From Clostridiales bacterium (GTDB lineage Bacteria > Bacillota > Clostridia > Peptostreptococcales > Anaerovoracaceae), in contig JALEQY010000025.1 of assembly GCA_022763735.1 (NCBI GenBank), positions 1 through 55,130 of the forward strand: a stretch of DNA of 55,130 bases. Reading direction: 5' to 3'. Shown in pieces: positions 54,603-55,130 of this stretch; positions within the stretch are counted from its first letter, which is position 1; each line of letters opens with the position of its first letter. Position numbers and translations under genes: made by a program. Below the pieces are notes generated by a model, which was not told the DNA's origin, did not search any database, and saw nothing but the letters and a program-made list of their open reading frames with translations.

Positions 54603-55130
54603 AGCAGGAAAACTTGACAGCGATCTGTTGAAATCGCTGGTGTTCAACAAAATAACATACAGAAGCGATGAGGTTAAGGTTAGACCGGGCATAGGCGAGG
54701 ATTGTGCAGTTATGGATTTCGGTCAGTATGAATGCGTTATGTCTACTGACCCTATTTCGTCTGCTGTTAGCGATATCGGAAGACTTGCAATACATATTAC
54801 ATGCAATGATATAGCTTCAAATGGTGTTCAGCCTCTCGGAATAATGCTCGCTGTAATGCTTCCAGAGGGAACCACTGAGGATGATGTGGAGCATATCATG
54901 GGACAGGCAGCTGAAACGGCAGGTGAACTGAAGGTTGAAATCATCGGAGGACATACAGAAATCACACCGGCTGTAAAACAGCCCGTAATAGTCTCCACAG
55001 CCATAGGAAAAACACCGGAAGGAACGTCCCAGAGCGGTGATAATATGACAGAAGGCGATTATATTATGATAACAAAATCTGTGGGACTTGAAGGAACCGG
55101 AATAATTGCATCCGATTATGGAGATAAACT
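54595..55130 (+). CDS. AIR-synthase-related protein, N-terminal part
   Basis: The first 178 residues of a protein that runs past the window end. ATG 54595 overlaps the ligA stop and has GGGAGG about 8 bases upstream. GIGEDCAVMDF near residue 32, STDPISSAVSDIGRLAIH near 50, NDIASNGVQPLG near 70 and IIGGHTEITPAV near 120 are the ATP/Mg binding features of the PurM/ThiL/HypE (AIR synthase-like) fold. Missing the C-terminus I cannot separate HypE, SelD-like or ThiL roles. Translationally coupled to ligA. Confidence 0.8.
   Translation, partial: MLKAGKLDSDLLKSLVFNKITYRSDEVKVRPGIGEDCAVMDFGQYECVMSTDPISSAVSDIGRLAIHITCNDIASNGVQPLGIMLAVMLPEGTTEDDVEHIMGQAAETAGELKVEIIGGHTEITPAVKQPVIVSTAIGKTPEGTSQSGDNMTEGDYIMITKSVGLEGTGIIASDYGDK

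Noticed and set aside
1-55130. tRNA and rRNA genes, transposases, integrases and attachment sites
   Set aside because: None was recognised by eye on either strand; a covariance or profile search could still find a small one.

Overview
The window reads as a chromosomal segment of a low-to-mid GC anaerobic Firmicute of class Clostridia. The pointers are strong AGGAGG ribosome-binding sites with ATG, GTG and TTG starts, consensus TTGACA-N17-TATAAT promoters, a T-box, cobalamin riboswitches, an ECF vitamin transporter, a C-GCAxxG-C-C protein, an ornithine-type racemase, and sortase-anchored proteins with SPATG and LPETG motifs. A class I lysyl-tRNA synthetase sits at the greA-lysS locus. A family such as Anaerovoracaceae would fit, but that is a guess. 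I see no rRNA, tRNA, CRISPR array, insertion sequence or prophage gene.

Region 1 (1-7463) is a co-directional cluster: the end of an ATP-grasp ligase, a divergent MurE-like ligase, a COG2509 FAD protein, a C-GCAxxG-C-C protein, an acyl-CoA synthetase, a broken second copy of it, and an alanine/ornithine-type racemase. Region 2 (7470-10790) holds a HAD phosphatase divergent from greA and a class I LysRS carrying a C-terminal tRNA-binding domain.

Region 3 (10791-19506) is the highlight. A 1.35 kb gene-free stretch carries three tandem cobalamin riboswitches, each with its own promoter and terminator, and two copies of a conserved hairpin. Only the third lies directly before genes: a DUF4430 (transcobalamin-like) lipoprotein, an EcfT, an EcfA-EcfA-EcfS fusion, a secreted beta-propeller protein and a sortase-anchored DUF4430-like protein. 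Together they look like a Gram-positive system that captures vitamin B12 at the surface and imports it.

Region 4 (19507-31909) holds an LPETG-anchored VaFE-type surface protein, an EF-G paralogue, radA, a 46-residue membrane peptide, an APC permease with a small membrane protein, and a divergent AraC regulator, glycerol-kinase-like enzyme and PhnW-like aminotransferase that may form one catabolic unit. Region 5 (31942-42044) is mostly housekeeping: a PHP phosphatase, a two-component system, a PIN/TRAM protein, IspDF, ProRS, a two-gene ChrA transporter, a Nudix hydrolase and a PocR-AraC regulator.

Region 6 (42045-55130) begins with a cyclophilin followed by the ruins of an ammonium-transporter/histidine-kinase fusion and its response regulator, both cut by deletions. 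An intact ammonium transporter follows. A tryptophan-type T-box then controls a stand-alone TrpB2. Cardiolipin synthase, a site-2 protease, PcrA, LigA and the start of an AIR-synthase-like gene close the window.
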